DNA from: Welwitschia mirabilis
Lineage: Eukaryota; Gnetophyta; Gnetopsida; Welwitschiales
NCBI GenBank assembly: GCA_051453625.1
Contig: JBOZIK010000001.1
Location: 127,549,801 to 127,613,800 of the forward strand
DNA: 64,000 nt
Reading direction: 5' to 3'
Shown: in pieces, positions 12,061 through 25,899 of the stretch
How the letters are laid out: each line of letters starts with the position of its first letter
How positions within the stretch are numbered: position 1 is the first letter of the stretch
Position numbers and translations under genes: made by a program
Notes under the pieces: generated by a model
What the model was told of the DNA's origin: nothing
The model's input: the letters and a program-made list of their open reading frames with translations, nothing else
Database searches by the model: none

Positions 12061-13713
12061 AAAAAAATAATAGAGCATAACCCTAAATATAAATTTACAA
12101 GATGAAGTAGATTCTGTAAAAGATATCTCACAAAAAACAAAAACAAAATCAAACAGATGCTCCAAAGGTAGTCATTTTTATTTTAAATAAAACAAATGCT
12201 CCAAAGGAATTCATACTCCAAAGGGAGTCATGCTCTAAAAGGAGTCATCTTATTTGATGCAACTAGAGATCCTTATATAGGCATATAAAGGAATACACTC
12301 AATAATGATTCTTCTTCTTTTTAGTAACTAACCCACTAACTTCACTAATAGTTATTCTTCTTTTTAGTAACTAACCCACTAACTCCACTAACAGTTAGAA
12401 AAATAACACATGAATAAGCCTCATATAAATAGCTGCTAACAAACTTTTTACTAACAAAAATTACAAAGATAACTCTAATAAGTTGTACTAATTTTTAACA
12501 CTCCCTTTTAGTGTAAGCTTATAATCAACAACACTAAGAGCATTTCTAGAAGCATCAAACTTTTTGTGAATAAATTTACTACAACTCTAACTCCTACATG
12601 AAATGCTCTCTCTTGAAAATGAGCTTGTCCTTGAGTGAAAAGAAAGATGATGCAACTCCATGTCATTGACACAAGGCAAACTTTGTGCATTCATGGCCTT
12701 CTTCTCTACCACCTCATCAAGTTGTCAAAGTTCCCTTCCTTTGAACCATTGTTTTCTCAAAAAGATAGATGTTGTAACTCCATGTCATTGACACAAAACA
12801 AGCTTTGTGCTTTTATGGCCTTCTTCTCTGCCACCTCTCCAAGCTATCAACGTCTTCTTCCTTAAAAACATGCTTTTCTCAAACAAAAAGATGTTGTAAC
12901 TTACAGTCATTAAATAAGGCACACTTCTCACATTTATGGCCTTCTTCTCTGCCACCTCTCTAAGGTGTTGAAGTCTCCTTCCTTGGAAACATGCTTTTCA
13001 ACATGTCTTTTACTTAAACTTGCATGTAATCTTTGTTTTGCAAGTTCATCTTCTTTCTCACTCAAGATCATTTACTGATTATAATGTATTTTATGAAGAT
13101 TTCCTAAGCCTTTTGATCTAGGTGGAAGAAAATTGTTGAATACATCAATGTAGTGCATGTGCGTCTCAAAACATCTAAGGGCATCACAGATCTATTATTA
13201 ACTCAAACTTCTATGGCCAATCAGACTATAGTCCCTCTAAAAAGCTATCTACAAAATCTCTGATACCATATTTAAAAAAATAAGGGAGTAAAATAATAAA
13301 TATAAATTTAAAATATGAAGTGTATTCTATAGAAGATATCTCATAAAAAACAGAAACAAAATAAAACAGATGCTTTGAAGGGAGTCATGTTTGTCTTAAG
13401 TAAAACGGATGCTCTAAAGGGAGTTATACTCTGAAGAGAGTCATGCTTCGAAAAGAGTCATCTTATTTGATGTAACTAGAGAGCCTTATAGAGGCATATA
13501 AAGGAATACACTCAATAACAATTCTTCTTCTTTTTAGTAACTGACCCACTAACTCTACTAACAGTTCTCCTTATTTTTAGTAATTAACCCACTAACTCCA
13601 CTAATAGTTAGAAAAATAACACATGAGCAAGGCTTACATAGATAGCTGCTAACAAACTTCTTGCTAAAAAAAATTACAAAGAAAACTTCAGTAAGTTGCA
13701 CTAATTTTTAACA
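12061..13713 (-). mobile_element. Small non-autonomous copia-type element nested in LTR1
   Basis: Direct repeats at about 12061-12495 and 13275-13713 flank an interior of about 760 bp. On the minus strand the right copy is followed by TGGTATCAGAG (13257-13267, a perfect copia primer site). The left copy begins TGTTAAAAATTAG directly after the purine run AAAAGGGAG. So the element reads right to left, with LTRs of about 435 bp. It has no pol. The LTR3 counterpart lacks it, showing it inserted after the giant LTRs had been duplicated. No clean target duplication was seen. Confidence 0.65.
12651..13000 (-). repeat. Three-unit 122-bp tandem repeat inside the small element
   Basis: Units start at 12651, 12773 and 12895, giving a spacing of exactly 122 bp twice. 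Each contains a variant of ATGGCCTTCTTCTCTGCCACCTC. Read on the minus strand each unit carries an open stretch with GREEGHK- or EEVAEKKA-like residues in different frames, which I cannot assign. The period is not a multiple of three, so repeats shift frame. Confidence 0.65.
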
Positions 13714-16700
13714 CATAATGCATTTGATCATGTGGCCTCAACTTAGGATGCATGAGATGAATGATGGAATGTAAATTATTTGATATTCCAATATGCATCC
13801 TTATAAGTTAAAACTTAGAGAGAAAATGATAGAAAGAAATAAAGTGTATAAACATATATAAAGCCCTTATATTGAAATTAGTGCTTCATTTAGCAAAAGA
13901 CATTAACGCCAAAAAGCTCCATTTAAATAAACACAAAAGAAAATAGATTTTTATACTTTTCTATTCTTATTAATGCTTCTTGATTTTAAGGGTATTACAT
14001 GTTATCATTTTCATATTAAAATTTGGAAAAATATATTATTTAAAGGATTATATCCCACATCCATAGGACTACACATACTACAACTTTTATTAAACAAATA
14101 GTTGTCTCTAAGAAGGACGTTTGTATTACAAGTTAGTTTACATATAATTGGACTGATCTTAATTTACTTTTTCCAAATTGAGATGGCAAAAAACATTTGT
14201 TCTAGATCTTGGCTAAAGGAAACATTATGATCATGTTATGGATTTAGTAACCCAATGATATCTTGAAGTTATGAGTGGTAATAAGAAGAAGCATATACAT
14301 TGTCTAATGCATGACATTAAATTCAATACAAAAATCATAAAAGAAATAGAGGCTATCATTTCTCTAGAAGGCATGAATCATACCTCTTAAATTTAAAAAG
14401 GTTATTTACTAATGTATAAACGAGTATTCCAATAGTTGAATCAAGAATAAGAGAATACATTTCTTACATTAACGCTAGTCATGGGTATGTATAGAAGGAT
14501 ATCTTCAAGTATTTATTTAGTATTACCAAGCCATGTACAATTGGAAAAATCATGACCACTGGTGGGGTGTAATATGAGAGGTGGTCTTAGATATCATTAT
14601 CACGGAGAGAAGTGTGTAATTCAATCTCATTTAGGCCTTTGTACCATTTGATGTTTCATTCATATATTTGATACTTAGTTTACATCTTAGTTTGATTAGT
14701 ATCCCATTAGTGCCTTCAGGTGTTTAATGTTCTACTTATGAAAACATGTATTAGTATTTTAATTAGTGATTAGAATGTAATGATGATGATGTAGAAGGAA
14801 AATTACCTCCAGGGGGCAATTGAAATTAATGTCTATTTGATGTTAAGAATAAGCTATAAGACATATTATAAAGTAGTGATATTATTCAATTTATAATTGA
14901 TTATTCTTAGATTTATAAAGGTCTTAATGTTTTTAAATATGTCTTAAAAAGAGGTTCTAGTTTGAAAATATGTAATCTTAAAGGATGTAATCTTTAGTTA
15001 GCATATAGATATAATTTGGCTTCCATTTGAGAAAATATAAAAAATCATAAGAATCTTATTATTTTTTCCTCTTATTTAAGTAATGTTTTTGAATTAGGAA
15101 TATTACAAATACCAATTAATGAGTCCAAGATAATCATGTAATTTAGTTAGGATACATAATTATGAATCATAGCAAATGAAGTCAAAAAACATGGAAATAA
15201 GAGAATCACAAGAAAAAAATAACAACAGGAGAAGCATGATAATAAATAATGGTGTTTATATTCACTGAATTAATCTTTTCTTTAGGATACTAGAAGTGTA
15301 TGAAATGGGAAATAAGTAAATAGATTTGATAACTACTAATAACTAGTGAATTATAATATTATGTTCTTAATGATCTGTGATTATTATAGTATATTCCCTT
15401 AATGATTTGTATGGTTATCATGAACCTATCTAGTGGTCCCATAATACATAGACTACTATGTCAATAATGAGATTAATCTAGAAAATCAGAGTTACATGGA
15501 AAAAGCATAGTGATCCTTATTAGGACCCTAATAGTCAGTTACATGTGTATATGATTGATAAATAATATGTAATTATAATTAACTAAAAATAAATTCTAAC
15601 TAATCAGATTTCAATGATGATAACCCATAAATGTGCCAAATGAGGCAGTGGGAATAGTACTCCCTAGATGCACCAAACGAAATAGTAAAATGATGAAAAT
15701 ACTTAGTAAGATAGTAATTAGTCTTAAATAATAATATAATTAGAAATATAATTAACTTGATAATGTAATAAATTAAGCATGAACTTAATATTATCCTAAT
15801 TGACTATCAGTGATATAGATCAAGTGATTAAATGGTGTACATGACAAATTAATAATGAATGTGATGATGATTTAATCATGATGATTAAGATAATCCTAAG
15901 TAATAAAATTGACATACTGTAAACATAACATAACTATGATGGTAAAATATAAAAATATTATATATAGTGAGACTATTATATTAATTCCTATATTTGTGTT
16001 ATTTATCATCATTCACCTATACTAGATCTTAATTAATCTTAATCTTGAGTCAGTGGCATATAAGTATATATATTTGGTATTTAGTTTGATCAACATCATC
16101 TATCTATATGTTTACTATATGTTGGGTTATAAAAGGAGTAGTATAAAATATCTTATCCTTCGAGGAAGGTAGCCTTTATAGAAGGCATATATGTGGATGA
16201 CATATGGTTAGATATCAACCTTGATGACTAATAGGGATGTATTACCCAGAGGAGGATGGACTTCAGTGAGGAGCAAGCATATAATTAGTCTATGATATGA
16301 GATATGATTGGTTGATTAGTGGAAGACTAACTACATAACTGATAGGTCATGTTTTGCCTAGTGGTAAGCAGGCCTCATAGAGGAGGAAATTATATATAGT
16401 TAATCTACAGATGATGCTATGATGGATGATGATATGATATACATAGATAATCTTCATGATGAGGTGATGTAGATGCCTAGAAAAGGACATCTCTAGATAG
16501 TGGTATCATATGAGATTGATTCACATGACCTATATGTGCTTAAGTCAGTATTATGTATTTACCTATGAGGTCATGACCCCTAAGCAGTGGCTAATGAATG
16601 GTTAGACTAAAGCTTCATGAGATACTTATCTAGTTGTTTCCTATGTTTTATATGGATATATATTATATGACGTTTTCTAAGGTTTAGATGAATGTTTGAT

Positions 16701-17168
16701 TTATTAAAACTAGCATTTGTTAGCTCATTTGCTCATTGATATTAACCATCTAAATCCATCATACATCTAGATGTATCAGTACAAATAAAGATAATGTTTA
16801 AGATAGACCTATGTATGGTCTAAGTTCCTCTGGATGGGGATACATAGATATGGTTACTTGTCGTAAATCTACACACTTTTATTTTGTGTTCTGTGTTATG
16901 ACTTGCACACTTCTCTTGTGTGTTTTCTCTTATAATCTTACATTTTGATTCTGTATTTCAAATTAATTTTTCTAATTAGTCTTAAAGTAGAATGTTTTAT
17001 TAGTTAAGTGGGCTATCATCATATAGTTCTCCTTAGGGATAGCCTATGACTTTTAAGAGTATGTCTTTAGTTGAATCTAATTAATCCACTGTGTTAGTTA
17101 ATTAATTACTTAATTAATAAATTTAAATTAAAAAGGTCTAATTTGGTTGTAGTTTTATGTGTACTACA

Positions 17169-17288
17169 TTTTGACATTAGAGCTATGGATTTGATCCATA
17201 GTGAGTTGGATTAATAAAAAAAGTGATATTTTATTACATTAATGTCTAATGGTAGTTTCTAGGATGAAACTTCTTAAGGAGGGGAGGA
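17169..17288 (+). other. Mini interior 1: primer site plus polypurine tract
   Basis: This 120-bp stretch lies between LTR1 and LTR2. TGACATTAGAGC at 17172-17183 matches 9 of 12 bases of TGGTATCAGAGC, all changes being transitions. The purine tract AAGGAGGGGAGGA at 17276-17288 abuts LTR2. Nothing coding fits between. It is closely matched by the 121-bp interior at 30780-30900. Confidence 0.65.
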
Positions 17289-19617
17289 TGTAATGCCCTA
17301 CTTTTGTCACACACTCTGTCATGTGTGTGATCCATTGTGTGTACCCCTAAATTGGATTTTGATATGGTAATTAGCTTGAGTAATTATTAATATATAAGCC
17401 CCTGTTAATAAGTTAATCAACTAAGGTTCGTTAATATAGTTAAGGAATTAAAGGAATGTTAAAATGTCACCAGAATCATAACATGTAATGAATGAATATC
17501 AGTGAAATTAATTGAGTTTCACATTGATTAAATGCATTATTATTAATATTAGTTAATTAGTAAATTTATAATTAATTAAAGAATAAGCTTAGTGATAAAG
17601 TATTAATAGTAATTTGAGAATGATAAATAAAATATAATAATAAGGTAAAAAACATGTATGATTTAATTATTAACAAATGGCTAGTTAGTGAATGAGAAAT
17701 AAAATTAAAATACTTTAAATTATTGTGTTACATGAAATTATTTTAAAATAAATATTATGAGAATATGTTAAGGTTATATGCTAAATATTAGTAAGATGCC
17801 ATTTGAAAATATGATGGATTAGTGTAGAGTAGGATGTTTCAAATAGATGGCAAATATTATATGTTAATTAATTGGGATATATTATGTCTTAAGTATTAAT
17901 ATGATACAATAAACATTTATTGAATATGTTAATATAATGCCATTAGAGTTAGTTTAAAGTAATATGCTTTAAAGATTAATAAAAATATATGATATGTTAA
18001 AAATAAAGATTATTGGAATTGTTAATGTCTAGATGTTAATGTTAATGTTAAATGATTATTTAAATTTAAAATAAATAAAATTATCAAACATTATATGTTA
18101 ATAATGTTAAAAAGGTAAATTATGACAACTATCAGATATTGATGTGGCAAATAATACTTAATAAGGAGAATTGCATTAAATTTAATGTGAGATGGCATTA
18201 TGCATATAAGGGCGCATTGTGTCAATTAGAATGAGGTGGCATAAGGTTGAATTATTTAGGCATCAATATTAAAACTAATGTTAAATTAGGAAGGTGTTAA
18301 CATATATATCATAAAAGGTGGCATTTTGAATAGTGATTCGGCTTTTTGGAGGCTCTTTTCTCTCATGCAAACAAACAAATCGTTGGCATGTATGAGTTGG
18401 GTTAAAAATTAAAAACCATCCTTATTGAAAGAAGGTTAAACAATTTTTTTTAATAACAAATGAACTATTTGATACTTGTGAATAGATGATGGAGAAAGGC
18501 TTGAACACAAAGAATTTGGAAGGAGAAAATAAGGGAGGGGCTAATGAAGTATGACATCTTCGTCAACTTGCATTTTGAGAGATAAGTCTAACCCTTCTAG
18601 ATTTTATTAAAACCCTTTTCTTTAAACTTAATATAGATTTGTTAAAAAATTAGTATGAATAAAAAAAGTTAAAATAAATAGGAATGAAGGATGTTTCTAT
18701 AAGCTAGTTAGACTTAGATATGATTGTTGATGATTAAATGTATCTTCTTAAGGAAGTAATTACTTTGAAAATCAAATCATCGTATTATTTTTAGAACTAT
18801 AATAGTTGGCATTATACTTTGCCTTTTCTTATTATTGTTTTTCATCTTGAAAGGGGTTCTAGCAGAAATCACTTAGTTCTGTAGATGATAAACACAACTC
18901 TGTATACTAGGTAATCATGCACTTATTCATTTTGGATGATTTATCTTATTCTTTCTTAGACATTATGGCCATTACATGATGGACATAGGAATACTTTACT
19001 AACTATGTTATTCAATTATGTTGATATAATATTATTAACTAAAAGTTCTTAACTAATGACCATCTGGTAGTTTTCTTTTGAGTCATGCATTCTTAATGTA
19101 TTGAACCCTTATAAATATTTGAAAATCAAATCAATATTTGTAATTATAGGATTGATTAGGAAAGCCATAGAATTTCTTATATCTAAGTAATTGTACTATA
19201 GTTCCTTATGAATTTTAAGAGAACAATTTGTTTTCCACATCTCTCATTTGGTAGATCACTTTGTGTCTTGCATTAGCTTACTTGTAGAGCTTGGCTCTAT
19301 GCTCATAAAGCCTTTCTAATGCTTTCCTTAATACTTTATCATGTTTTTATTTCTTTTTTATTTTATAGGCATTAATTATTATATTTGTCTTATGACCATG
19401 TATTATTGATTAGACTTGTCAAGCTTCATATCCATGATTGTAACAAATAAAACCAACTCTGCTTTCATATTTTCTTTCACTCCATGGATAGTTTGTATAT
19501 AGTTGCATCTACAAAGATTTTAAGAGCTGGGATTTTATTCTCTTCTCAAATGCTATGGATAGAATGTTGTACTAGTATTAAATTGTCATATTTTTGTAAG
19601 TAGCTCACCGCTTCAAA
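17289..19617 (+). repeat. Giant LTR 2, left part
   Basis: It matches LTR1 from 8309 to about 10570 and LTR3 from 30901 to about 33330. Similarity stops abruptly at the edge of the Athila-like element. The rest of LTR2 resumes at 28430, at a point equivalent to about 14965 in LTR1, so the middle of LTR2 is missing. Confidence 0.65.
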
Positions 19618-20730
19618 TGAAATTTTTTTATATTTTTCTATTTATAAAAATAAAAATAAAGAACGATGCAAGAAAATAATGCAAAGTAAACACACTAATG
19701 TAATGCTTAAAATGTAAATTAAAACTATTCTAAATGAAATATCTATTCGATTATCAAATATTCCTATCACAAAGAACAGCCATATATAACCTAGATCAAT
19801 CAAGAAAACTGTCACTAATCCTAAATAACATAAGTTATAAGATGCATTGAATAGAATAAGAAAAACATATAATAATTAATCTATGAAATGAAAAATAAAA
19901 TACAATGCAAAATCTAAACTAATGATTTCAACCTTAATAAAGGTTGTCCTTATGATCTATATCAACTATGAATCTGCCATTGAATCATAAGAAACATAAA
20001 CCATAAAGGAGATGTACATAAAGAAACTAAAGTAAAGTTTTCATTAATGTTGAACCAACATACTGTTATAAAGTAGTAACACCTCAATAAAGAATACACA
20101 ACCAAACACTAGGGAAGATTTTTCTCTATAGCAATGGATGGATCTCCTATCCTTTAATCTCTTGTCATGAGAATTTTAAATGCCAAAGAAGATAAAACTC
20201 ATAGCAAAGGTGAAGGAGGTATCGACTATAATGACTAGTCTAAAAATAGATAATCCTAATAAATTCACTAGAAATCCTAACGATGCATAGGAAGTGCATA
20301 ACACATTATAGAAGTTAGAGAAAGTTTAGTGCATTAACTAAAAATAGTTATCATCTTGATTATTATTTCTATGTTAGCAAGGACGATGCCATGTTAAGAG
20401 AGGTTCCACATCAGCTTCCATTTTCAGTCTAGTCAGCATCCTTATTGACTTACACATGTTATCGTTTATAGTGCCATCCAAATGATGTAGAGGATGGTAG
20501 TCTTCTAAGCCAGTCAACCATGTACAATCAGCTTCATAAATGTTTAACTTCTTCTTAAAATACTAGGTATTAAAAATCATTCAAAATGCCTCCAAATTTA
20601 TTACTAATTGCATATTTCCATAATAATTTTCTAGACTCTCAATAATCGTCAATTTCTACTTAAACCTATCTAAATGTCATAAAAAAATACTAAAAACCCC
20701 ATCAAAAACATATGATTTGGTATTGCAACA
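19618..20730 (-). repeat. 3' LTR of the Athila-like element (truncated)
   Basis: It matches 27311-28429 throughout. Its inner end reads TGTTGCAATACC on the minus strand, preceded by a purine-rich stretch (20731-20747) that could be the polypurine tract. Its outer end lacks about 150 bp relative to the 5' LTR. Confidence 0.65.
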
Positions 20731-23400
20731 TATCCTCTCACTTAGCCTTATCAGTCCTTGACAAAGTAGGTGAATAACTACAATTTTGAGCCAAACTGAC
20801 TAAGATAAACATTAACTAGGGATATGTAAATTAAGTTTAAAACTCTTATTATGAAAAATCAAACCTCAGAATGTAATAAACTAAATGTTTTACATTGGAA
20901 GATAATGTAACCAAGCTATCATTTAATATGTTATTTGGATGATTATGGGGATGATAGGCTTTTAAAAATATAACTACAAAATTAAATGCCTATAAGTATG
21001 GTCATTAGAAAATAAGATAAAACACTTACTAGTGCATTAGCCCCTACTTAAAACATTAGCACATCGAATAAATAGAGATTAAATGTCATAACAAGAGAAT
21101 TGTCATAAAATATCATCATAATAACTTAGATAAATGATGTTCATGTACATTAAAAAAAACTAATAACTCAAAAAAATAAAATTCATAAATTAAACATTGA
21201 GTTTTTAAGCATGATTCATAAGGGTAAATACATCAAAGATAATCATAATATTATTCCTCTCACTTATAATATCCTGAATTACTTTGGCTGCATCTGTAAG
21301 AAAAACTTGCATCTATTCTGTTGTTAAATACATGATTTACTAAATAATATTCATAATGCATATCACTCAAATAATATGTAGTTATAATCAAACCAATACA
21401 TTACAGATATGTATCATTAAAATTCATAAATAACCTCTATAATTTTAAATTTTTTAATTAAAATATATATCCTACCCCCCTTCCCTACCCTCCTCCCCTT
21501 CCCTCGTACAAGTAAATTAATATGTCTTTTATTACATTAACGTAACAAGAAAAAGATTAATACATAATTTTACTACATACAAGCAATATGAGAGGGCCTT
21601 AAAGCAATAGTCTTTGTATGAAAGAATGATTAGAAATAGTTGAAAAAAGATGAAAAAATGAAAAAGCTGCTTCTCAGAACATCTCAGTTTATCGTCCACT
21701 ATGTCGTCTAGACAAGATGTGGATGATAGGATTTTTAAAAATATCAGAGAAAAAATAAAAGCATTAGTAGAATAGATTAGGCTAAGATGGAATCATTAAG
21801 GTTTCAAAAAGTTATCAGAAAGTCTAAAAGATGGAAAACAACTAAGAATCATGATGAATAAGGCTTAGAATGAGGAGAGTTCAAGGTGAAAGAAAGAAGT
21901 GTTATGATAGGGTGATAAAAATGCATCAAGTAGGATGAATAATTTTTAAATAAAATCAGCAAATGTGCATAAAGTAAGAAAACTTGAAAATATGGAAAAA
22001 TTATCATCATGAACTACATAAATGTCATCTAGGGAAATGCTAAAATAAAGTCAACATCTAAAAATAAAACCCATGAATGAAAATAAAAACTAATAAAAAA
22101 ACTACTGAATGATCAAGTCCTAAGTATTTATGATGAAAAAGTATGACAGTAACTTTTAAATACAAAATAGAACACATAAGAAAACCAAAATAAATATAGA
22201 CAACCAGGAACATGAAGATGATTTTGTACTTATCCTAAATTTTAACCTAGCAAACAAAAATCACCTAATTAATTATGCATGACATAATGTAAAACAGTCA
22301 TAAAGTATCACTTAAATAGGCAATGATTATAATGATGCTAAGTGACTAATTTTTTCACTCAATGAATAATAAGATCAAAAGATTCTCAAAAATGAACCAC
22401 CTACTCACACCTCAAGACACACCCAAATCCTCAAAAGTAAAATGATCATATGATGGTACTAAATGAACTAGGAGCCTAAGAAATAAGAAATGCCTCTAAT
22501 GACACTAGTAACACCATTGATTCCTTAACCTCAAAGTATTTATTATTAATTCATGATGAAAGGAGTACAACCATAGTCAGAGAAGTAAGGACCTGCAAAG
22601 CATGGCTAACTGATCCCCTAGTGCAGTTGCTAGAGCTACTGATATTGCTAAAGATTCCTCTCAAGAAAATTTACCCTAATGCAATAGGACATCATGATAA
22701 CCATGTATTTAGCACAAATTTAGTAGATCATGATCATTATTTTTGTTTTTTTAATTAACAAATCCTACATGACTATACACTCTCAAAGACAAAGGTGAAG
22801 AAATAAAAGGGAAAATAAGAAAGAACGCCACCAAATAACTAAAGACTCATATCATTAAGAGAAAAAACAAAAAAACAAGGCATTTTCCTTTAAAATGAAG
22901 TTCATAAACATATAAATGTCTTAAAATTGAGTGAATCTAATCTTATCACTTTAAAATTTTCAAGTGAAAGATCACTAGTCATGGTAACTTCATAAAGTAA
23001 AACATAAGTCAAATTAAAAATGTTCAAGTAATAGCATGATGTCCACCAAAGGAATCAACTAAGGAAGAATTTAGATAATGACAAAAGGACTTCCAAGAAA
23101 ATTGCTTCTATCATGTCTAAAGTTTAGTAACTCATGAATTTTTAACCTTTGTCCATTTTTTAAATTTCCTTAGTGTTCAAATCGGAAATCTAAACTGAGC
23201 CATTAGAATTTTCTTTTTTTAAAACATAAGGACCTAACCATTAAGAGTTTAACTTTATTGTGAAAAATTAAAATTAAAAACTGAGGATAAAAACATAACA
23301 ATATGAAATTAAAAGAAAATACCAAATTAGACTAAAAACAAGTTTTATTTAGATCCTAAATCCTATTCAACATTTTATTTAAAACAAAAAAAAATTATTT
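20731..23400 (-). other. 3' region of the Athila-like element, no readable ORF
   Basis: The stretch is A-rich on the plus strand and holds no gene I can follow on either strand. Athila-type elements often carry an env-like ORF here, but none is visible. It contains a pure pyrimidine/purine tract at 21471-21505, listed separately. Confidence 0.35.
21471..21505 (-). other. Purine tract with G-quadruplex pattern
   Basis: The minus strand carries five runs of three or more G separated by 2-4 bases within 35 bp, an exception in a stretch close to 25% GC. It lies about 740 bp inside the 3' LTR of the Athila-like element, so it could be a second polypurine tract. Folding is predicted from pattern only. 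Confidence 0.5.
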
Positions 23401-23429
23401 TCTTAAGACTATGGTCTTAGGTATTGTAC

Positions 23430-23620
23430 TTTCCCAATATAATAAGGATAAAACCAAATAAAGACTAATTGATAAAACATAAAGGAGAACTCTACCAAAT
23501 TTATTTGGAACTTAAGAGAGAAAAAGTTCCAATAGTTTATGGAAAAATAATCTCTTATCAAATGCATGGTATGAAGAATTCCAAATATATATTTCACCTA
23601 AAGATTGATATTAGGGTTGA
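23430..23620 (-). pseudogene. Integrase C-terminal remnant, Athila-like element
   Basis: The minus strand reads HAFDKRLFFHKLLELFL, then a stop, VPNKFGR. This parallels the DKVLLFxSRLxLFPGKLxSxWxGPF motif near the end of Athila/Tat integrase. It lies 3' of the protease remnant with only about 650 bp between, so reverse transcriptase, RNase H and the integrase core appear deleted or beyond recognition. Confidence 0.45.
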
Positions 23621-24273
23621 AAAAGATTAATATTTTTCATAGGGATCAAAAAAATGGAAGAAATCTTCTTAAGATGAATGATTAAAGTAGGTCTAATATA
23701 CTTAAGAAGTTCCGTAAGTCTCAGCTCTAAGTATGAACTATCAAGAAGATAAGGTTTTCTAAAATTTAGAAGTACAAGATATCTCAAGTCATGCTTTTAA
23801 AAAAAGTTATCATTAGAGGCATAAGCTTAAGTGGACTTATTAGAAGAGAGAAGGATGTTACTTAAAGTGCTTTTAAGAGAATAGAATGGAGAAACATAGG
23901 TAGACTCTTTGAGTTAGTTCTTATATTAGAAAAGAAAGATCTATTTTTCATCAAGTTTTGGTTGAAATTCTATAGGTTCTTCATTATTCCTCCTCTTCTC
24001 ATTGTTGTTTTTGTCCTTACTATGTTGGGTACTTTTCATACTTTTCTTATTAGTAACTGTATCTTCCTTTTTTTTAATTATTCTTATTTTTGTTTTATTA
24101 AATTTTACTTTTTTTAACTAATGTCTAGATGACTGGTGTGGACGATAATGATTATAAGAAAATTTCTCACTTAATTTTACATGTTGGACTTCTTTCTTGT
24201 TAACAACTTTCATGTCTTCATCCTCATAATCAAAACTATTTATTTCTGTTAAATCATTGTGCAAAGTTCACTC

Positions 24274-25000
24274 TTATAGCATTTGCAATATTCCTTCAAC
24301 CAGCTGATGGTGTACAAATAAAGTTGATTTGACTATTTTCTTTAAGTTTTTCTTATATCCAATATCTTCTTTAATAACATTAAAAAGTCTAATAGTGTAT
24401 TTCTTATTAACTATGTGACATTCCATCAATCTAGTTTGTATGTCTATGAGGCAGTGGACAGTTGCACAAAAGGCTCTTCCTAAAAGTAGTCGATAACTTC
24501 CATCATGTTCTACTTCAATTGTAAACACATATATTGGATATAAGGTTTCTTCTATTTATATGAATACATTTTTAATAATTCCCATAAGTTTTTTGATTAA
24601 AGTATTAGCTAATTTTAAAGTGATTTGAATAGGTTCAAGTCTTTCTTCTAACCTAAGTCTTTTACATACATGAAGAGGAATGATGTTTATACTTTCTCCT
24701 ATATATATCAAGGCTTTTTTAATTTTCTTATTTTCTTCTAAAGTAACACTTAGTATTTTCTCGCCCTAATGGTATTTAAATTTAGAATATTTTTGGATGA
24801 TTAAGTTGGAGATAGATTATGCACTGAAGACTTTACTAGGGATAGTACATTTTGTTTTCTTCTAACTAGGTTTTTTCACAACTTAGCATACATAGGACTT
24901 TCTTACAATAGTTTCCAAAAGAATAAGTTGATACTAAAATCTTGCATTAAAGCTTTTAAGTATTCATCAAAACTAGCTTTTTTGTTTAGTCTATCAAGTC
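24274..25000 (-). pseudogene. Aspartic protease region, Athila-like element
   Basis: The C-terminal part (24274-24528) reads DGSYRLLLGRAFCATVHCLID, matching the family pattern 'xxILLGRPFLATAxxxIDV' of Athila/Tat proteases. Upstream, near 24900-25000, FDEYLKAL, then MYAKL and KKNLVRRK fit the gag-protease linker of that group. The catalytic Asp region cannot be read with certainty because of stops and frameshifts. Confidence 0.55.
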
Positions 25001-25899
25001 AAGGGGTAGCTCGTCTTTAGCTTTTGTTCTTTCATGAAGGCTCATCTAAAGTTGAAGGGAAATTATGTGTTTTTAAGATTTCTATGTTATTCTCTTTCTC
25101 ATCTTCTTCATAATTTTTAGAAGTTAAAGTCTTATAGATAGGTGGTATTATACCAATTCTACTTCTAGTTATTGCTTTCCAATCTCTTTTTAATTTATTT
25201 GGATTTAGTAGAAGTTAAGTTGCAAGAGATCCTTATGATCTTTGATTGACTAACATTGTTTGTTAAAGCACGTTAACTAAATTATTCATGTTTGTGTTGG
25301 CCTTTTCTTGTATTTTTCTCAACTCTTCTATTAATTTTATAATTAAATTACATTGATTTTGAAAATTTAAGAAGCTTGGCTGGAAGTTTGAGCTACTTAA
25401 TTAGAAGTTATTTGGTTGGAAGTTTGAATTCTTAAATATACTCTCAAAAAGTTTTTAATTTGATTACCCACTCATTCTTTGTTGATATTGCATTTGATTT
25501 TGAAAATTGGAAGGCCTTTAGTTAAATGCACATGCTTCTTTAAATATTTTCTTTTTATATGTTGGAAATAAAAAACATTCTTTTATTCGATGAGAGTTAT
25601 CTTTACATATATTACAAGTTGAAATTATGTTATTCTCAATTGTTTGCATCAACTAACATTTGAGTGTATTTCTTCAAATTAAAATCCTTGATCATATTGG
25701 ATGAATTATTTTATTCTTCCTCCTTATCATGTTTTACTTCTTTTAAGTCCTTTATAATTTATTCTATAGTTTGATTTCTTTTAAAAGTTTATTTAGGCCA
25801 AATTTAACTTATTTCAACTAGATCTTTTAACAACTTTCATACATTATCTAAAGCTAAGTTCATTAAGTTGCCACTACAAGAAAAGTCTACAAGTTGTTT

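Larger units (their letters stand above)
8309..17168 (+). repeat. Giant LTR 1 (8.86 kb, includes a 1.65-kb insertion)
   Basis: Its blocks match LTR3 in order: 8309-10620 with 30901-33360, 10620-12050 with 33360-34530, and 14000-17168 with 34540-37673. It exceeds LTR3 mainly because of a small minus-strand element at 12061-13713 plus about 270 bp to its right. Non-coding; short runs such as GTTAATGTTAATGTTA near 8975 recur in all copies. The right part (15000-17168) is rich in GATGATG-type runs. Confidence 0.65.

Noticed and set aside
16410-16450. GATGATG runs as a possible microsatellite or CRISPR-like array
   Set aside because: They are short imperfect runs inside the giant LTR, present in each copy, with no regular spacers.
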